Notes: generated by a model not told the origin, from the sequence alone. DNA of 62,322 bases from an uncultured Alistipes sp. (GCA_949840605.1 CATKXN010000002.1:1-62322); one strand, 5' to 3'; numbered from the stretch's first letter, positions 16,763 to 25,646 are shown. Program-made: numbers and translations.

Positions 16763-17776
16763 ATGTCTAAAAAAACTTTGCTTTGGGGCCTTGCGGGTGT
16801 ACTCGTCGTCGTCGTTGCGGCGGGTGTCGCCGTGCGGCAGCAGTTTTATGGCGATGCCGTGCCCGAAGAGCACGACCTTTATGTGAGCAGCCGTGCCGAA
16901 TACGCTCAGACGCTGGATTCGCTGCTGCCCCTTATCCGCCACCGCCGGGCCTTCGGGGCCTATGCCCGGCGGATCGACCTGGAGCGGACCTTCAAGCCCG
17001 GGCACTATGTGCTGAAACCCGGCATGAGCGTCATCGAGGTGGCGCGCATGCTCAAACTGGGGATGCAGACGCCCGTGCGGGTGACGATAAACAACGTGCG
17101 CATCCCCGCGCAGCTGGCGCAGAAGCTCGCCCGGCAGATCGACGCCGATTCCGCGGCGATCATGCGGGCGCTGACCTCGAAGGAGCTGGCCGCGGAGGTC
17201 GGGTTCGACAGCGTGACGCTCTTCTCGATGTTCATCCCCGACAGCTATGAGTTTTACTGGACGGTGACGCCCGAAGAGTTCGTGAAACGCATGAAGCGCG
17301 AATACGACCGGTTCTGGACTCCGGAGCGCGACGCCCGGCGCAAGCGCAGCGGACTGAGCCGGCTGGAGGTGATGACGCTGGCGTCGATCGTCTACGAGGA
17401 GACCCGCAAGACCGACGAGATGCCCCGCATCGCCGGCGTCTACGTCAACCGCCTGCGCAAGGGCATTCCCCTGCAGGCCGATCCCACGGTGAAGTATGCC
17501 ATGCAGGATTTCGGACTGCGGCGCATCCTTTACAAGCATCTGAAATATCCGTCGCCCTATAATACATATGTGAATAAGGGCCTGCCTCCCTCGCCGATCT
17601 GCATGCCCGGGAAGAACGCTATCGACGCCGTGCTCGGGTTCGAGCAGCACGACTACATCTTCTTCTGTGCGCGGCCCACGTTCGACGGTTATCACAACTT
17701 CGCACGGACCCTGAGCGAGCACAACGCAAACGCCCGGGCATACAGCGCCGAACTGAACCGCCGCAAGATCAAATAA
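16763..17776 (+). CDS. mltG: endolytic murein transglycosylase MltG (YceG family)
   Basis: Cleaves nascent glycan strands at the membrane and so helps set peptidoglycan chain length. An N-terminal membrane anchor (LLWGLAGVLVVVVAAGVAV) leads to a LysM-like domain and the YceG catalytic domain. The signature ASIVYEETRK carries the presumed catalytic glutamate E213, followed by the hallmark AGVYVNRLRKGIPLQADPTV and the C-terminal PSPYNTY...GLPPSPICMPG segment. Its 337 residues match the family. Transcription probably starts from the TATCTTTG box; a tandem promoter repeat follows the gene. Confidence 0.95.
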   Translation: MSKKTLLWGLAGVLVVVVAAGVAVRQQFYGDAVPEEHDLYVSSRAEYAQTLDSLLPLIRHRRAFGAYARRIDLERTFKPGHYVLKPGMSVIEVARMLKLGMQTPVRVTINNVRIPAQLAQKLARQIDADSAAIMRALTSKELAAEVGFDSVTLFSMFIPDSYEFYWTVTPEEFVKRMKREYDRFWTPERDARRKRSGLSRLEVMTLASIVYEETRKTDEMPRIAGVYVNRLRKGIPLQADPTVKYAMQDFGLRRILYKHLKYPSPYNTYVNKGLPPSPICMPGKNAIDAVLGFEQHDYIFFCARPTFDGYHNFARTLSEHNANARAYSAELNRRKIK

Positions 17777-17778
17777 TG

Positions 17779-17931
17779 TATCTTTGGCTTCGCCTTAGAT
17801 ACTCCCGCTCGGCAATGTTCAAATAAGTTTGACATTGCGCTCGCTTATTCGTATTTTGACTTCGTCTTAGATACTCCCGCTCGGCAATGTTCAAATAAAT
17901 TTGACATTGCGCTCGCTTATTCGTATCTTTG
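17779..17931 (+). repeat. tandem 72-bp repeat carrying promoter elements
   Basis: Two near-identical units of 72-73 bases (17779-17851 and 17852-17923) plus the first eight bases of a third. Each contains CTTAGATACTCCCGCTCGGC, an imperfect hairpin GCAATGTTCAAA/TTTGACATTGC and CGCTCGCTTATTCG, and each TATCTTTG-like box is placed 20 bases after the TTTG of the preceding unit. The second unit has small changes (TATTTTGA instead of TATCTTTG; AAATT for AAGTT). Confidence 0.9.
17900..17931 (+). promoter_or_regulatory. promoter of the Sua5/YciO operon
   Basis: TTTG (17900-17903), 20 bases, TATCTTTG (17924-17931): canonical spacing and sequence. The ATG is eight bases downstream, so the leader is extremely short or absent. 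Confidence 0.75.
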
Positions 17932-17938
17932 TCGTCCC

Positions 17939-18541
17939 ATGCTTGCCAAGATTTACGAACAGAACCCTTCGGAGAAGGAACTGCGCCGGGTCGTGGACCT
18001 TTTGGAGCGGGATGAGATCGTCATCTATCCCACCGACAGCGTCTATGCCTTCGGCTGTTCGCTGCGCTCGGCGAAGGCTATCGAGAAACTGCGCCGCATC
18101 AGGGGCAAGGGCCCGGAGGCATTCACCGTGGTGTTCGAGAGCATCGCCCAGGTCGCGGAGTACTGCCGGGTGGACAACGCCGTGTTCCGGATTCTGAAAC
18201 GGAACCTTCCCGGACCGTTCACCTTCGTGCTGGCGGCTTCGGCGCGTATTCCGGACAAGGCGCTCGAACGGCGCCGCACGATCGGTATCCGCATTCCGGC
18301 CAACGCCGTGGCGCGTGCGGTGGTCGGGGCGCTGGGGTGTCCGATGGTTACGACCTCGGTGAAGGACGACGACGAGGTGGTGGAATACACGACCGATCCC
18401 GAGCTGATCCACGAACGCTACGGCAGCGACGTGGCGCTGGTCATCGACGGCGGAATCGGCGACAACGTGCCTACGACCGTCGTGGACCTCACGGGCGGCG
18501 AGCCCGAGATCCTGCGCGAGGGCAAGGGGGAATTGCAATAG
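17939..18541 (+). CDS. Sua5/YciO/YrdC-family protein (putative L-threonylcarbamoyladenylate synthase)
   Basis: A 200-residue YrdC-like fold. The N-terminal part has IVIYPTDSVYAFGC, then KLRRIRGKGPEAFTVVF in place of the KRP-type nucleotide loop, and later PGPFTFVLAAS and TIGIRIPANAVARAVVGALGCPMVTTS. Family members make threonylcarbamoyl-AMP for tRNA t6A. This one has the YciO-like signature and lacks the Sua5 C-terminal domain, so activity is not assured. It heads an operon-like series (gaps of 23, 9 and 0 bases) with DUF4199, a glycosyltransferase and DUF4293. Confidence 0.85.
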   Translation: MLAKIYEQNPSEKELRRVVDLLERDEIVIYPTDSVYAFGCSLRSAKAIEKLRRIRGKGPEAFTVVFESIAQVAEYCRVDNAVFRILKRNLPGPFTFVLAASARIPDKALERRRTIGIRIPANAVARAVVGALGCPMVTTSVKDDDEVVEYTTDPELIHERYGSDVALVIDGGIGDNVPTTVVDLTGGEPEILREGKGELQ

Positions 18542-18564
18542 ACGGATTAAATTGACGATATAAA

Positions 18565-19143
18565 ATGGAGAAGAACAATTTCTGGAACGAAGCCGCCAAA
18601 TGCGGCGCCGTCATCGGTCTGATCCTCGCCGTGTCGAGCGTATTGGAGAACAGCGTGTTTTTCACGAGCGGTACGGGGTTCCTCTATCTGATGGTACTCG
18701 AATTTTTCGCCGTGGCGGCCGTGCACTACTACCTGCTGCACCGCTGCACGCGCCGGCGTTCGCAGTTCTATACCGCCGACGAGGGGTTCACCTTCGGGCA
18801 GGGTTACGGGTTTCTGCTGGCCGTGTCGGGATTCGCGGGCATCATCGTAGGCGTCGTGCAGGCGGTGTATCTGCATCTGATCGTAGGCTATTCGAACTAC
18901 ATCGACCATTACGTTTCGTGGATGACGGGGCTCTTCGCCCAAATGGGCGGCGCTTCCTCTTCGATGGAGGGGATGCTTTCGCAGATCGTCAGCGAGTTGC
19001 AGAATTCGCCGGCGCCCTCGATGCTGAAAACGGTCTGGGGCGGTGTGTGGAGCAGCCTGCTCTTCGGCGGCATTTTCGGCCTCATCATTGCGGGGGTGAT
19101 CGCACGGGCCCCGAAACCGTTCGACAACGGGGTCAACGAGTAG
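18565..19143 (+). CDS. DUF4199 membrane protein
   Basis: A 192-residue polytopic membrane protein with four hydrophobic stretches, including CGAVIGLILAVSSVLENSVFF, LMVLEFFAVAAVHYYLL, GFLLAVSGFAGIIVGVVQAVY and a C-terminal LLFGGIFGLIIAGVIA. The GEGFTFGQGYGFLL-like stretch (DEGFTFGQGYGF) is typical of DUF4199, a Bacteroidota family of unknown function. It lies nine bases before a GtrB-like glycosyltransferase, an arrangement common in this phylum. Confidence 0.85.
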   Translation: MEKNNFWNEAAKCGAVIGLILAVSSVLENSVFFTSGTGFLYLMVLEFFAVAAVHYYLLHRCTRRRSQFYTADEGFTFGQGYGFLLAVSGFAGIIVGVVQAVYLHLIVGYSNYIDHYVSWMTGLFAQMGGASSSMEGMLSQIVSELQNSPAPSMLKTVWGGVWSSLLFGGIFGLIIAGVIARAPKPFDNGVNE

Positions 19144-19152
19144 TCGCATCGT

Positions 19153-20109
19153 ATGGATAAACTGGACATATCGATCGTAGTGCCGCTCTACAACGAGGCG
19201 GAATCCCTGCCCGAACTGGCGGCGTGGGTCGATCGGGTGATGCGTGAGAACGGGTTCTCTTACGAGATGATCCTGATCGACGACGGCTCGTCGGACGGTT
19301 CGTGGGAGGTCGTCGAGGGGCTCAAGGCGCAGTATCCGGCCATCCGCGGCATCGGCTTCGCCCGCAACTACGGCAAGTCTGCGGCCCTTTACTGCGGGTT
19401 TGCGGCTGCGGAAGGCGAGGTGGTCGTCACGATGGACGCCGACCTGCAGGATTCGCCCGACGAAATTCCCGAACTGCGGCGCATGATCCTCGAAGAGGGG
19501 TACGATCTGGTGTCGGGCTGGAAGAAACGGCGTCACGACCCCGTGGGCAAACGCTGGCCCAGCAAATTCTTCAACTGGACGGCCCGGACCGTGTCGGGCA
19601 TCCGGCTTCACGACTTCAACTGCGGGCTGAAAGCCTACCGCCGCAAGGTGGTGAAAGCCATCGAGGTCTACGGCGAGATGCACCGTTTCATTCCGATCCT
19701 GGCCAAGCAGGCCGGATTCCGCCGCATCGGCGAAAAGGTCGTCGACCATCACGCACGCAAGTACGGCCGATCCAAATTCGGCGTCGAACGGATGGTGAAA
19801 GGCTATCTCGATCTGATCTCGGTGCTGTTCATGTCGCATTTCGGGCGTTCGCCGATGTATTTCTTCGGCAGCCTCGGGACGCTGATGTTCCTCGTGGGCG
19901 GCGGAACGACGGTGTGGATCATCGCCGGGAAGCTCTGGAAACAGTTCCACGACCTGCCTTTGCGTGCCGTGACCGACCAACCGCTGTTTTATCTGGCGAT
20001 TCTGGCCGTTATTCTCGGGGTCCAGCTCTTTTTGGCGGGGTTTTTGGGGGAACTTATCAACAGAAATTCCTCCGAGCGGAACAAATACCTGATCGACAAA
20101 ACTTTATAA
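19153..20109 (+). CDS. GT2 glycosyltransferase, DPM1/GtrB-like with two C-terminal membrane helices
   Basis: Probably transfers a sugar from a nucleotide donor to polyprenyl phosphate on the inner face of the membrane. The GT-A fold opens with ISIVVPLYNEAESLPEL; IDDGSSDGSWEVV holds the nucleotide-binding acid, VVTMDADLQDSPDEIP is the DXD motif, and HHARKYGRSKFGVERM is the acceptor-side motif typical of polyprenyl-phosphate sugar synthases. Two helices near the C-terminus (SLGTLMFLVGGGTTVWIIAG, LAILAVILGVQLFLAGFLG) anchor it. It ends directly at the start of the DUF4293 gene. Confidence 0.92.
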   Translation: MDKLDISIVVPLYNEAESLPELAAWVDRVMRENGFSYEMILIDDGSSDGSWEVVEGLKAQYPAIRGIGFARNYGKSAALYCGFAAAEGEVVVTMDADLQDSPDEIPELRRMILEEGYDLVSGWKKRRHDPVGKRWPSKFFNWTARTVSGIRLHDFNCGLKAYRRKVVKAIEVYGEMHRFIPILAKQAGFRRIGEKVVDHHARKYGRSKFGVERMVKGYLDLISVLFMSHFGRSPMYFFGSLGTLMFLVGGGTTVWIIAGKLWKQFHDLPLRAVTDQPLFYLAILAVILGVQLFLAGFLGELINRNSSERNKYLIDKTL

Positions 20110-20577
20110 ATGATGATACAACGAATCCAAACGCTTTATCTGCTGATTGTCACGGCCTTGATGGCCGTCACGCTCTTTGCGCCCCTGGCGTGGTTTGCGG
20201 GTGACGCCGGTGAATTCGGGCTTTACGCCTTTTCGCTGAAAACCGCCGAAGGCGATGCCGTTCAGCCTGCGGTTTATATGGGGGCGCTGCTGGCGCTGGC
20301 TTGCGCGCTGCCGTTGGTTACGATTTTCCTGTTCCGCCGCCGTATGCTGCAGATCCGTCTATGCGTGGTCGAGATCGTGTTACTGCTGGGCTGCGTGGCT
20401 ATGGAGGGCGTTTACTACTTCCTGAGTTGGCGGGTATTCTCCGACCTGGCGTTCCACACGCAGGGATTCAAGCCCGCCATTGCGCTTCCGCTGGTATGCC
20501 TGTTGTTCGCATATCTGGCGGCCCGGGCCATTTTCCGCGACGAACTGCTGGTGCGTGCGGCCGACAGAATCCGTTGA
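20110..20577 (+). CDS. DUF4293 membrane protein
   Basis: A 155-residue integral membrane protein beginning MMIQRIQTLYLLIVTALMAV, with the near-invariant IQRIQTLYLL start of DUF4293, and four membrane helices in all. It is a Bacteroidota-specific family without known function. It starts immediately after the glycosyltransferase stop (no gap), so it is the last gene of that operon. The second Met may be the actual start. Confidence 0.85.
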   Translation: MMIQRIQTLYLLIVTALMAVTLFAPLAWFAGDAGEFGLYAFSLKTAEGDAVQPAVYMGALLALACALPLVTIFLFRRRMLQIRLCVVEIVLLLGCVAMEGVYYFLSWRVFSDLAFHTQGFKPAIALPLVCLLFAYLAARAIFRDELLVRAADRIR

Positions 20578-20592
20578 TCTGTTCGAATCTGC

Positions 20593-20633
20593 TGGACCCG
20601 GGGTGTGCCGACAAGCGCGTTCCGGGTCTTTTG
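20593..20633 (+). terminator. probable terminator after the DUF4293 gene
   Basis: GGACCCGG pairs with CCGGGTC across a GC-rich loop and is followed by TTTTG. The loop is long (about 20 bases), so strength is uncertain. Confidence 0.5.
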
Positions 20634-20712
20634 TCCCCGGTAAATGGAAGCCTTGAGAAAACGGAATTTGAAAAAATGGGCCGATCTGAATATTAAAAGA
20701 CTGTAACAAACC

Positions 20713-20743
20713 TTTGCCGGTATGGAAATAAATTTTATCTTTG
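20713..20743 (+). promoter_or_regulatory. promoter of the DUF5689 locus
   Basis: TTTG (20713-20716), 19 bases, TATCTTTG (20736-20743): exact consensus. It predicts a leader of about 75 bases before the ATG at 20825. Confidence 0.85.
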
Positions 20744-20824
20744 AGACATAATATTGGCATTATGTAATGAATTGAAATCGAAATTGGCTACATACAATTG
20801 TTTTTTTAATTAATACTAAACTCT

Positions 20825-23218
20825 ATGAAAGCAGTAAACTTATGGAAAACATTGTTCTGCGCAGCGCTTGCCGTTACGGCCTTCAGCGCCTGCTCGGACG
20901 ATGACAAGGACGACAACGGCGGGATGCCGTCGATCACCGTCGACGGCAAGGCTTCAACGACCCTCGCCGTGAAACTCGACGGAGGAACGACCGAAGCGGT
21001 GGAGGTCGTATCGAGCGGCAACTGGACGTTGACTTTTGAGGAAGAATCGGTGACCTGGTGCCATCCCAGCAGGGAGACGGGCGGCAAGGGCAAGACGTCG
21101 CTGACTTTTACGGTAGACAAGTGGGAGGGTGCCAAGAGCACCGACAGCCGCCAGGTTACCGCCAAACTGCTCACGAACGGCAGTTTCGAGGGTCTTCCCA
21201 TTCCCAAGACGGCTACGGTCATCATCAAGCAGAACGGTGACGGATCGACGGATATCACGACCAATGTAAAGGAAATTCGGGGCAAACTGACTTTCCCCGA
21301 TGCTGCGGCTGAAATCACGGAGTCGATGATCGTTACGGGTATCGTTGTCTCCGACGTTGCCGGCAACAATATCAACAACAAGTCGTTCATGATTGCCGAC
21401 AATACGACCGAACCGGGAGCCGGCCTGTTTATTCGTCTGAAAGAAGTGAATACTATCGCCAAGATGGGTAATATCGTTCAGTTTGAGCTCAAAGGCGGTT
21501 CGCAGCAGTCCTATTTCGGAACCTATCAGGTGAATTTCACGAATGCAGCTGCCGATCCCAAGATTACGGTCCTGGATTCGAATAACAATACGCCCGAACC
21601 GATCACTGTTGAGGATGTTTCCAAACTGGCGGAATATCAGTCGCAGTATGTGCAGGTGTATTCGCAGCCTGCTGCAGACATCATCGGACAGAAATATTAC
21701 AGCAATCCTGCCAGCAGCGGTTATGCGAACAAGACGTTCGTGACCCGTACCGGCGAGTCGTTCTCGCTGTCGTTCGGCTCCTATACTAAAGATTGGGCTC
21801 AATCAATTGATATTCCCGGGAAATCGGGCAACATCAAAGGCTGTGTTTCCATCAATTCCAACATGGGCAATATTTCGCCCCGCAATGCCGACGATCTGAA
21901 AGGTATGACCGAACCGCTCTTCGAAGTGGTGACCACCACCACGAAGATCAGCGAGATTACTACGGCAGGCAGCTACACCATTGAAAAAGCTACGGTCGTA
22001 AGCATTAGTGCGAAGAGCTTCGTTATTGGCGACGGAACGGGTTACATCTGCGTCTACAAGACTACCAATCAGGATGTTGCCGTCGGCGATCTGGTGACCG
22101 TATCGGGAGCTGTCGCTGACTATGCGAAAGGTATGGAGGGGAAAACTGCGCTCCAATTCGACGCCGCCGCCGAAGTGACCAAAGTTACCGGAAGCGGTAC
22201 GATTACCGTTCCTGCGCCTCAGACGGTTGCCGGCGGAGAGATCGACAACCTCAAACCGTTGAAATACATCACCGTAACCGGAACATTGGTTAAGTCGGGA
22301 AATTTCTACAATATCGATTTCGCAGATTATACAGGTGACCAGACCGGTTCGCTGCTGGATGCTTCGGCATCGTTGGATGCCGGTGTATACGATAAAATGG
22401 AAGTGAAGGTAACCGGCTGGTATGTCTACACCAATACCTCCAAATATTTCAATATCATTGCCGACAAGATCGTGCTTGCTTCGACCGATCCCGTCGTGAA
22501 GTTCACTTCGGCTCCTTCTGCATTCGCCGCCGAGAATCCCGAGGCTCAGAAAGTGGAATATGTTGCCATGAATGTCACGGGTACTCCCACGTTCGAGATT
22601 TCCGAGGGCGCCGACTATTTCGCAGTAGGTACGGTTACCGCCACTACCGTCGAGATCAAGGCCAAAGGCAACAACACGTCCTCCGCTGCTTTAGAGGGTA
22701 AGCTGGTGGCAAAAGTAAATGGGAATGTACTCGCTACATTAGACTTGACGCAGGAACGTAATTTGGCAGGTGCGACTGTTGTTACCATCGATTTCGCAGT
22801 TGCAAACGACGCATTCCCGACAGGAAAGGCGGAAGCTACAGAAAAAGATTTTGCATTCGCTGGTTATACTTGGAAATATTGCATGGCTTACTATAATTCC
22901 AGCAGCAAGTATTTTATGCTGAATTCGAAATCAAGCGATGTTTCTTATCTGACGTTCCCCGCAGTTGCTGGTAAAAAACTAATTCAGGTAGTTGTGACTA
23001 ATAATAAAGGTGCTTCGGCTAAGGCTATAGCATCTATTGTTCCCGTTGACAGCACTACACCTGTCAAGGGCGGTGAGGAACAGACTTGGTCAACTGTTGA
23101 TGCTCCGACGCCATATACATATAATTTGTCAACTACGGCTGTTAATACGAGCTACCGCCTGTATGCTAAGAAGGGAAATAATGTGCAGGTAACGAAAATA
23201 GTTCTTACTTACGAGTAG
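20825..23218 (+). CDS. large DUF5689 lipoprotein with OB-fold and BACON-like domains
   Basis: A signal peptide ending FSACS (lipobox Cys) is followed by an Asp-rich DDDKDDN stretch typical of surface-exported Bacteroidota lipoproteins. Then come a BACON-like beta domain (about residues 35-135), a DUF5689 region (about 145-365, VKEIRGKLTF to ISPRNADDLKGM), two OB-like units (about 370-560), a second BACON-like unit (about 560-655) and a C-terminal beta domain. The last part, from roughly nt 22690, has clearly more A/T-rich codons than the rest. A substrate-capturing role on the cell surface is inferred from DUF5689 and the neighbouring nucleases. Confidence 0.8.
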   Translation: MKAVNLWKTLFCAALAVTAFSACSDDDKDDNGGMPSITVDGKASTTLAVKLDGGTTEAVEVVSSGNWTLTFEEESVTWCHPSRETGGKGKTSLTFTVDKWEGAKSTDSRQVTAKLLTNGSFEGLPIPKTATVIIKQNGDGSTDITTNVKEIRGKLTFPDAAAEITESMIVTGIVVSDVAGNNINNKSFMIADNTTEPGAGLFIRLKEVNTIAKMGNIVQFELKGGSQQSYFGTYQVNFTNAAADPKITVLDSNNNTPEPITVEDVSKLAEYQSQYVQVYSQPAADIIGQKYYSNPASSGYANKTFVTRTGESFSLSFGSYTKDWAQSIDIPGKSGNIKGCVSINSNMGNISPRNADDLKGMTEPLFEVVTTTTKISEITTAGSYTIEKATVVSISAKSFVIGDGTGYICVYKTTNQDVAVGDLVTVSGAVADYAKGMEGKTALQFDAAAEVTKVTGSGTITVPAPQTVAGGEIDNLKPLKYITVTGTLVKSGNFYNIDFADYTGDQTGSLLDASASLDAGVYDKMEVKVTGWYVYTNTSKYFNIIADKIVLASTDPVVKFTSAPSAFAAENPEAQKVEYVAMNVTGTPTFEISEGADYFAVGTVTATTVEIKAKGNNTSSAALEGKLVAKVNGNVLATLDLTQERNLAGATVVTIDFAVANDAFPTGKAEATEKDFAFAGYTWKYCMAYYNSSSKYFMLNSKSSDVSYLTFPAVAGKKLIQVVVTNNKGASAKAIASIVPVDSTTPVKGGEEQTWSTVDAPTPYTYNLSTTAVNTSYRLYAKKGNNVQVTKIVLTYE

Positions 23219-23240
23219 TCAAGGAAACTGACTTTGAAAA

Positions 23241-23286
23241 CAAACCACTCTTGGCGGGGATAAAACCCCGTCAAGAGTTTGGTTTC
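23241..23286 (+). terminator. terminator after the large DUF5689 gene
   Basis: A long stem, ACTCTTGGCGGGG pairing with CCCCGTCAAGAGT (one G-T pair) around loop ATAAAA, extended by AAACCA/TGGTTT. It separates the lipoprotein gene from the nuclease genes. Confidence 0.8.
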
Positions 23287-23327
23287 TAAACAGGTCTGCG
23301 GACCGCGACTTTTTTAGCTATTTTTGC

Positions 23328-24575
23328 ATGGTGAAATTCATAAAACAGACGGGCTTGCTCAGCATGGCATTGTCGGCAATGCTTGTCCTTTTCACGGGAT
23401 GCGGCGGAGACGATGACGACGGGGGTGTGAAACCCCTTGCACAGCTCGAGGCAAAGACCGTGAATTGCATAACCACAACGGACAGGCTCCTTACCCGGGG
23501 CCCGAATGGGCAGACCTTCCAGGCGAGGATCGTGCTGGCGGCGGGCGGGGAGTGGTGTTCGTTCGATCCGGCGTCGCGGCTCGCAACGTCTGCGGACGGG
23601 GCGGTAGGCGAGGCGCTGCCGCTCTACCTGCAGGAAAACCGCACCGATGAATACCGTTCGGCCGATATTTCCGTCACGTATTCCGGCGGTTATTCCGTGA
23701 CCCTGAGGCTGTGGCAGATGCCCTATACGCCGGTGCCGACAGAGCAGGTGTTCAACCGGGCGTGGGGCGAACTGCCCGAATACCGCGAGGACGCCGACTA
23801 TATTTATAAAACCTACAACACGACGCTTGTCGGCAACAAATATTACGCCGGGGGATTTGTCCGCAACTTCACGGTCTGCTACGACAAAAAGACGCGGGTG
23901 TCGCAATGGGTGGCCTATCCGGTCTTTTACGCCTTGTACGAGGCGCCCCAGTTGTCGCGGGTCAATGCGTTCGGTTACGATCCGAACGACCAGCTGCCGG
24001 TAATCCCGACCGGCGAGCAGCAGGATATTACGCGGGGATACGGACAGCGGGGATACGACCGCGGGCACATGCTGCCCCAGGCCACGCGCTACAACAACTA
24101 TGCGACCAACCGGATGACCTACTATGCGACCAACATGATGCCCCAGAACAGCTCGTTCAACCAGGGTGTCTGGGCGCGGCTCGAGGGGCAGGTGCGCCAG
24201 TGGGGACCGCTGCCGAGCGGAACGCGTTACGACACGCTCTATGTGGTGACGGGTGCCAGCTTCAGGAATTCGACGACGATTCCCAACGCCAACGGTCCGA
24301 TCGCCGTGCCGTCGCATTGCTGGAAGGTGCTGCTCAAACAGACGGGCAACCTGCATAAGGAGCTCTGGGAGCTTACGGACAAAGAGGTGAAGACCATCGG
24401 CTTTATCTTTACGAACGACGCGGCCGGAGCCGCGACGAGTACGGCCGCCGCGGCCTGCACGGTGAAGGAGGTCGAGACGCTGTCGGGTTTCTCGTTCTTC
24501 CAGAACCTCGACACCGACGTTGCGGATGCGGTCAAAACCCAGAAGAACATCTCCGACTGGCCGGGAATTTATTGA
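23328..24575 (+). CDS. secreted DNA/RNA non-specific endonuclease (NUC family, DRGH motif)
   Basis: Lipoprotein signal ending LVLFTGCGG, then Asp-rich residues, a BACON-like domain (to about residue 135) and the beta-beta-alpha-metal nuclease domain. The catalytic motif DRGH is at residues 244-247, with H247 as general base, followed by MLPQATRYN and TYYATNMMPQNSSFNQGVWARLE, which supply the metal-binding Asn. Such enzymes cut DNA and RNA without sequence preference using Mg2+. Membrane anchoring and neighbours suggest extracellular nucleic-acid degradation rather than immunity. ATG 23328 is kept because it gives the basic n-region of the signal peptide. Confidence 0.9.
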   Translation: MVKFIKQTGLLSMALSAMLVLFTGCGGDDDDGGVKPLAQLEAKTVNCITTTDRLLTRGPNGQTFQARIVLAAGGEWCSFDPASRLATSADGAVGEALPLYLQENRTDEYRSADISVTYSGGYSVTLRLWQMPYTPVPTEQVFNRAWGELPEYREDADYIYKTYNTTLVGNKYYAGGFVRNFTVCYDKKTRVSQWVAYPVFYALYEAPQLSRVNAFGYDPNDQLPVIPTGEQQDITRGYGQRGYDRGHMLPQATRYNNYATNRMTYYATNMMPQNSSFNQGVWARLEGQVRQWGPLPSGTRYDTLYVVTGASFRNSTTIPNANGPIAVPSHCWKVLLKQTGNLHKELWELTDKEVKTIGFIFTNDAAGAATSTAAAACTVKEVETLSGFSFFQNLDTDVADAVKTQKNISDWPGIY

Positions 24576-24599
24576 CAAGGACCTTAATTGCATATCGTT

Positions 24600-25634
24600 A
24601 TGAAGAAAATCCTTTTGACAGGACTGTTTGCCTCCCTTATCGTGGTGGCATGCTTTGCGCAGAAGCCCTATAAAGTGGTCTTCTACAACTTCGAGAACCT
24701 GTTCGACACCATCAACGATCCGGATGTGCTGGACGAGGAGTTTACGCCCGAAGGACCCAAGAAATGGAACTCGGCCAAGTACAACAGGAAGATCGGAAAC
24801 CTCGAACGGGTGTTGTTCGACATCGCCGCCGAGGATAAGGATTTCCCCGTCGTGATCGGCGTCTCGGAGATCGAGAACCGTTCGGTGATGGAGGATGTGA
24901 TCGCCCAGTCGAAGCTCGCGCACGGCGACTACCGCATCGTGCATTACGATTCGCCCGACGCCCGCGGCGTGGACGTCGGTTTCTACTACCGTCCCGACGT
25001 CTTCAAACTCGAAGGCAGCGCGGCCATTCCGTTCAGAATGCCCGGAATGCCGAACTTCAAGACGCGCGATTTCGTCACGATGTGGGGCACGATCGAGAAC
25101 GAGCCGTTCTTCTTCCTCGTGAGCCACTGGCCTTCGCGTCTGGGCGGCAAGGAGGCTTCGGACCCCAAGCGTGAAGCCGCGGCCCGGCAGGTGAAGCACA
25201 TCGTCGATTCGGTGACGGCGGCCAATCCGGCGACGAAGGTGGTCGTGATGGGCGACCTGAACGACGACGCCACGGACGCCAGCGTCGTGGAAGGGCTGCG
25301 CGCCAAAGGCAAGATCAAGGACGTGAAGGCGGGCGACATGTTCAATCCGTTCATCGCCCTGCTGAAAGCCGGTTACGGCACGCTGGCTTACCGCGATGCG
25401 TGGAATCTGTTCGACAACATCATCGTTTCGGAGAACCTGGCGACGGGCTCCACGGGCGAACTGAAGATCCAGCCCGTCGGCAAGTCGAAATTCTACGGAG
25501 GCATCTTCCGCCGTCCCTACATGATCCAGAAAGAGGGCCAGTACAAGGGCTATCCGCTGCGCACGTTCGTCGGCAACGACTTCCAGGGCGGTTTCAGCGA
25601 CCATTTCCCGGTCTATATCTACATTGCCAAATAA
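24600..25634 (+). CDS. secreted endonuclease/exonuclease/phosphatase-family protein
   Basis: A signal peptide (MKKILLTGLFASLIVVACFAQ) precedes an EEP-fold hydrolase of 344 residues in total. Visible catalytic elements are VVFYNFENLFD (metal/phosphate Asn), IGVSEIENRSVM (metal-binding Glu), VSHWPSRLGG (His), VVMGDLNDD (the D-x-N pair) and FSDHFPVYI (final Asp-His). This set matches extracellular DNase I-like nucleases and phosphatases. The start 24600 is preferred to TTG 24588. It follows the DRGH nuclease by 24 bases and precedes a TonB-dependent receptor by 12, so the genes form one operon. Confidence 0.9.
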   Translation: MKKILLTGLFASLIVVACFAQKPYKVVFYNFENLFDTINDPDVLDEEFTPEGPKKWNSAKYNRKIGNLERVLFDIAAEDKDFPVVIGVSEIENRSVMEDVIAQSKLAHGDYRIVHYDSPDARGVDVGFYYRPDVFKLEGSAAIPFRMPGMPNFKTRDFVTMWGTIENEPFFFLVSHWPSRLGGKEASDPKREAAARQVKHIVDSVTAANPATKVVVMGDLNDDATDASVVEGLRAKGKIKDVKAGDMFNPFIALLKAGYGTLAYRDAWNLFDNIIVSENLATGSTGELKIQPVGKSKFYGGIFRRPYMIQKEGQYKGYPLRTFVGNDFQGGFSDHFPVYIYIAK

Positions 25635-25646
25635 ACACGCTAAAAT

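Noticed and set aside
17779..17931. 72-bp direct repeats as a mini-CRISPR
   Set aside because: Only two adjacent units with no unique spacers and no cas genes; the sequence carries promoter elements instead.
23319..23326. TATTTTTG box one base before the ATG of the DRGH nuclease
   Set aside because: Matches TAnnTTTG but would start RNA after the start codon, and no TTTG is at -33. The signal peptide needs the ATG at 23328, so I treat the match as chance.
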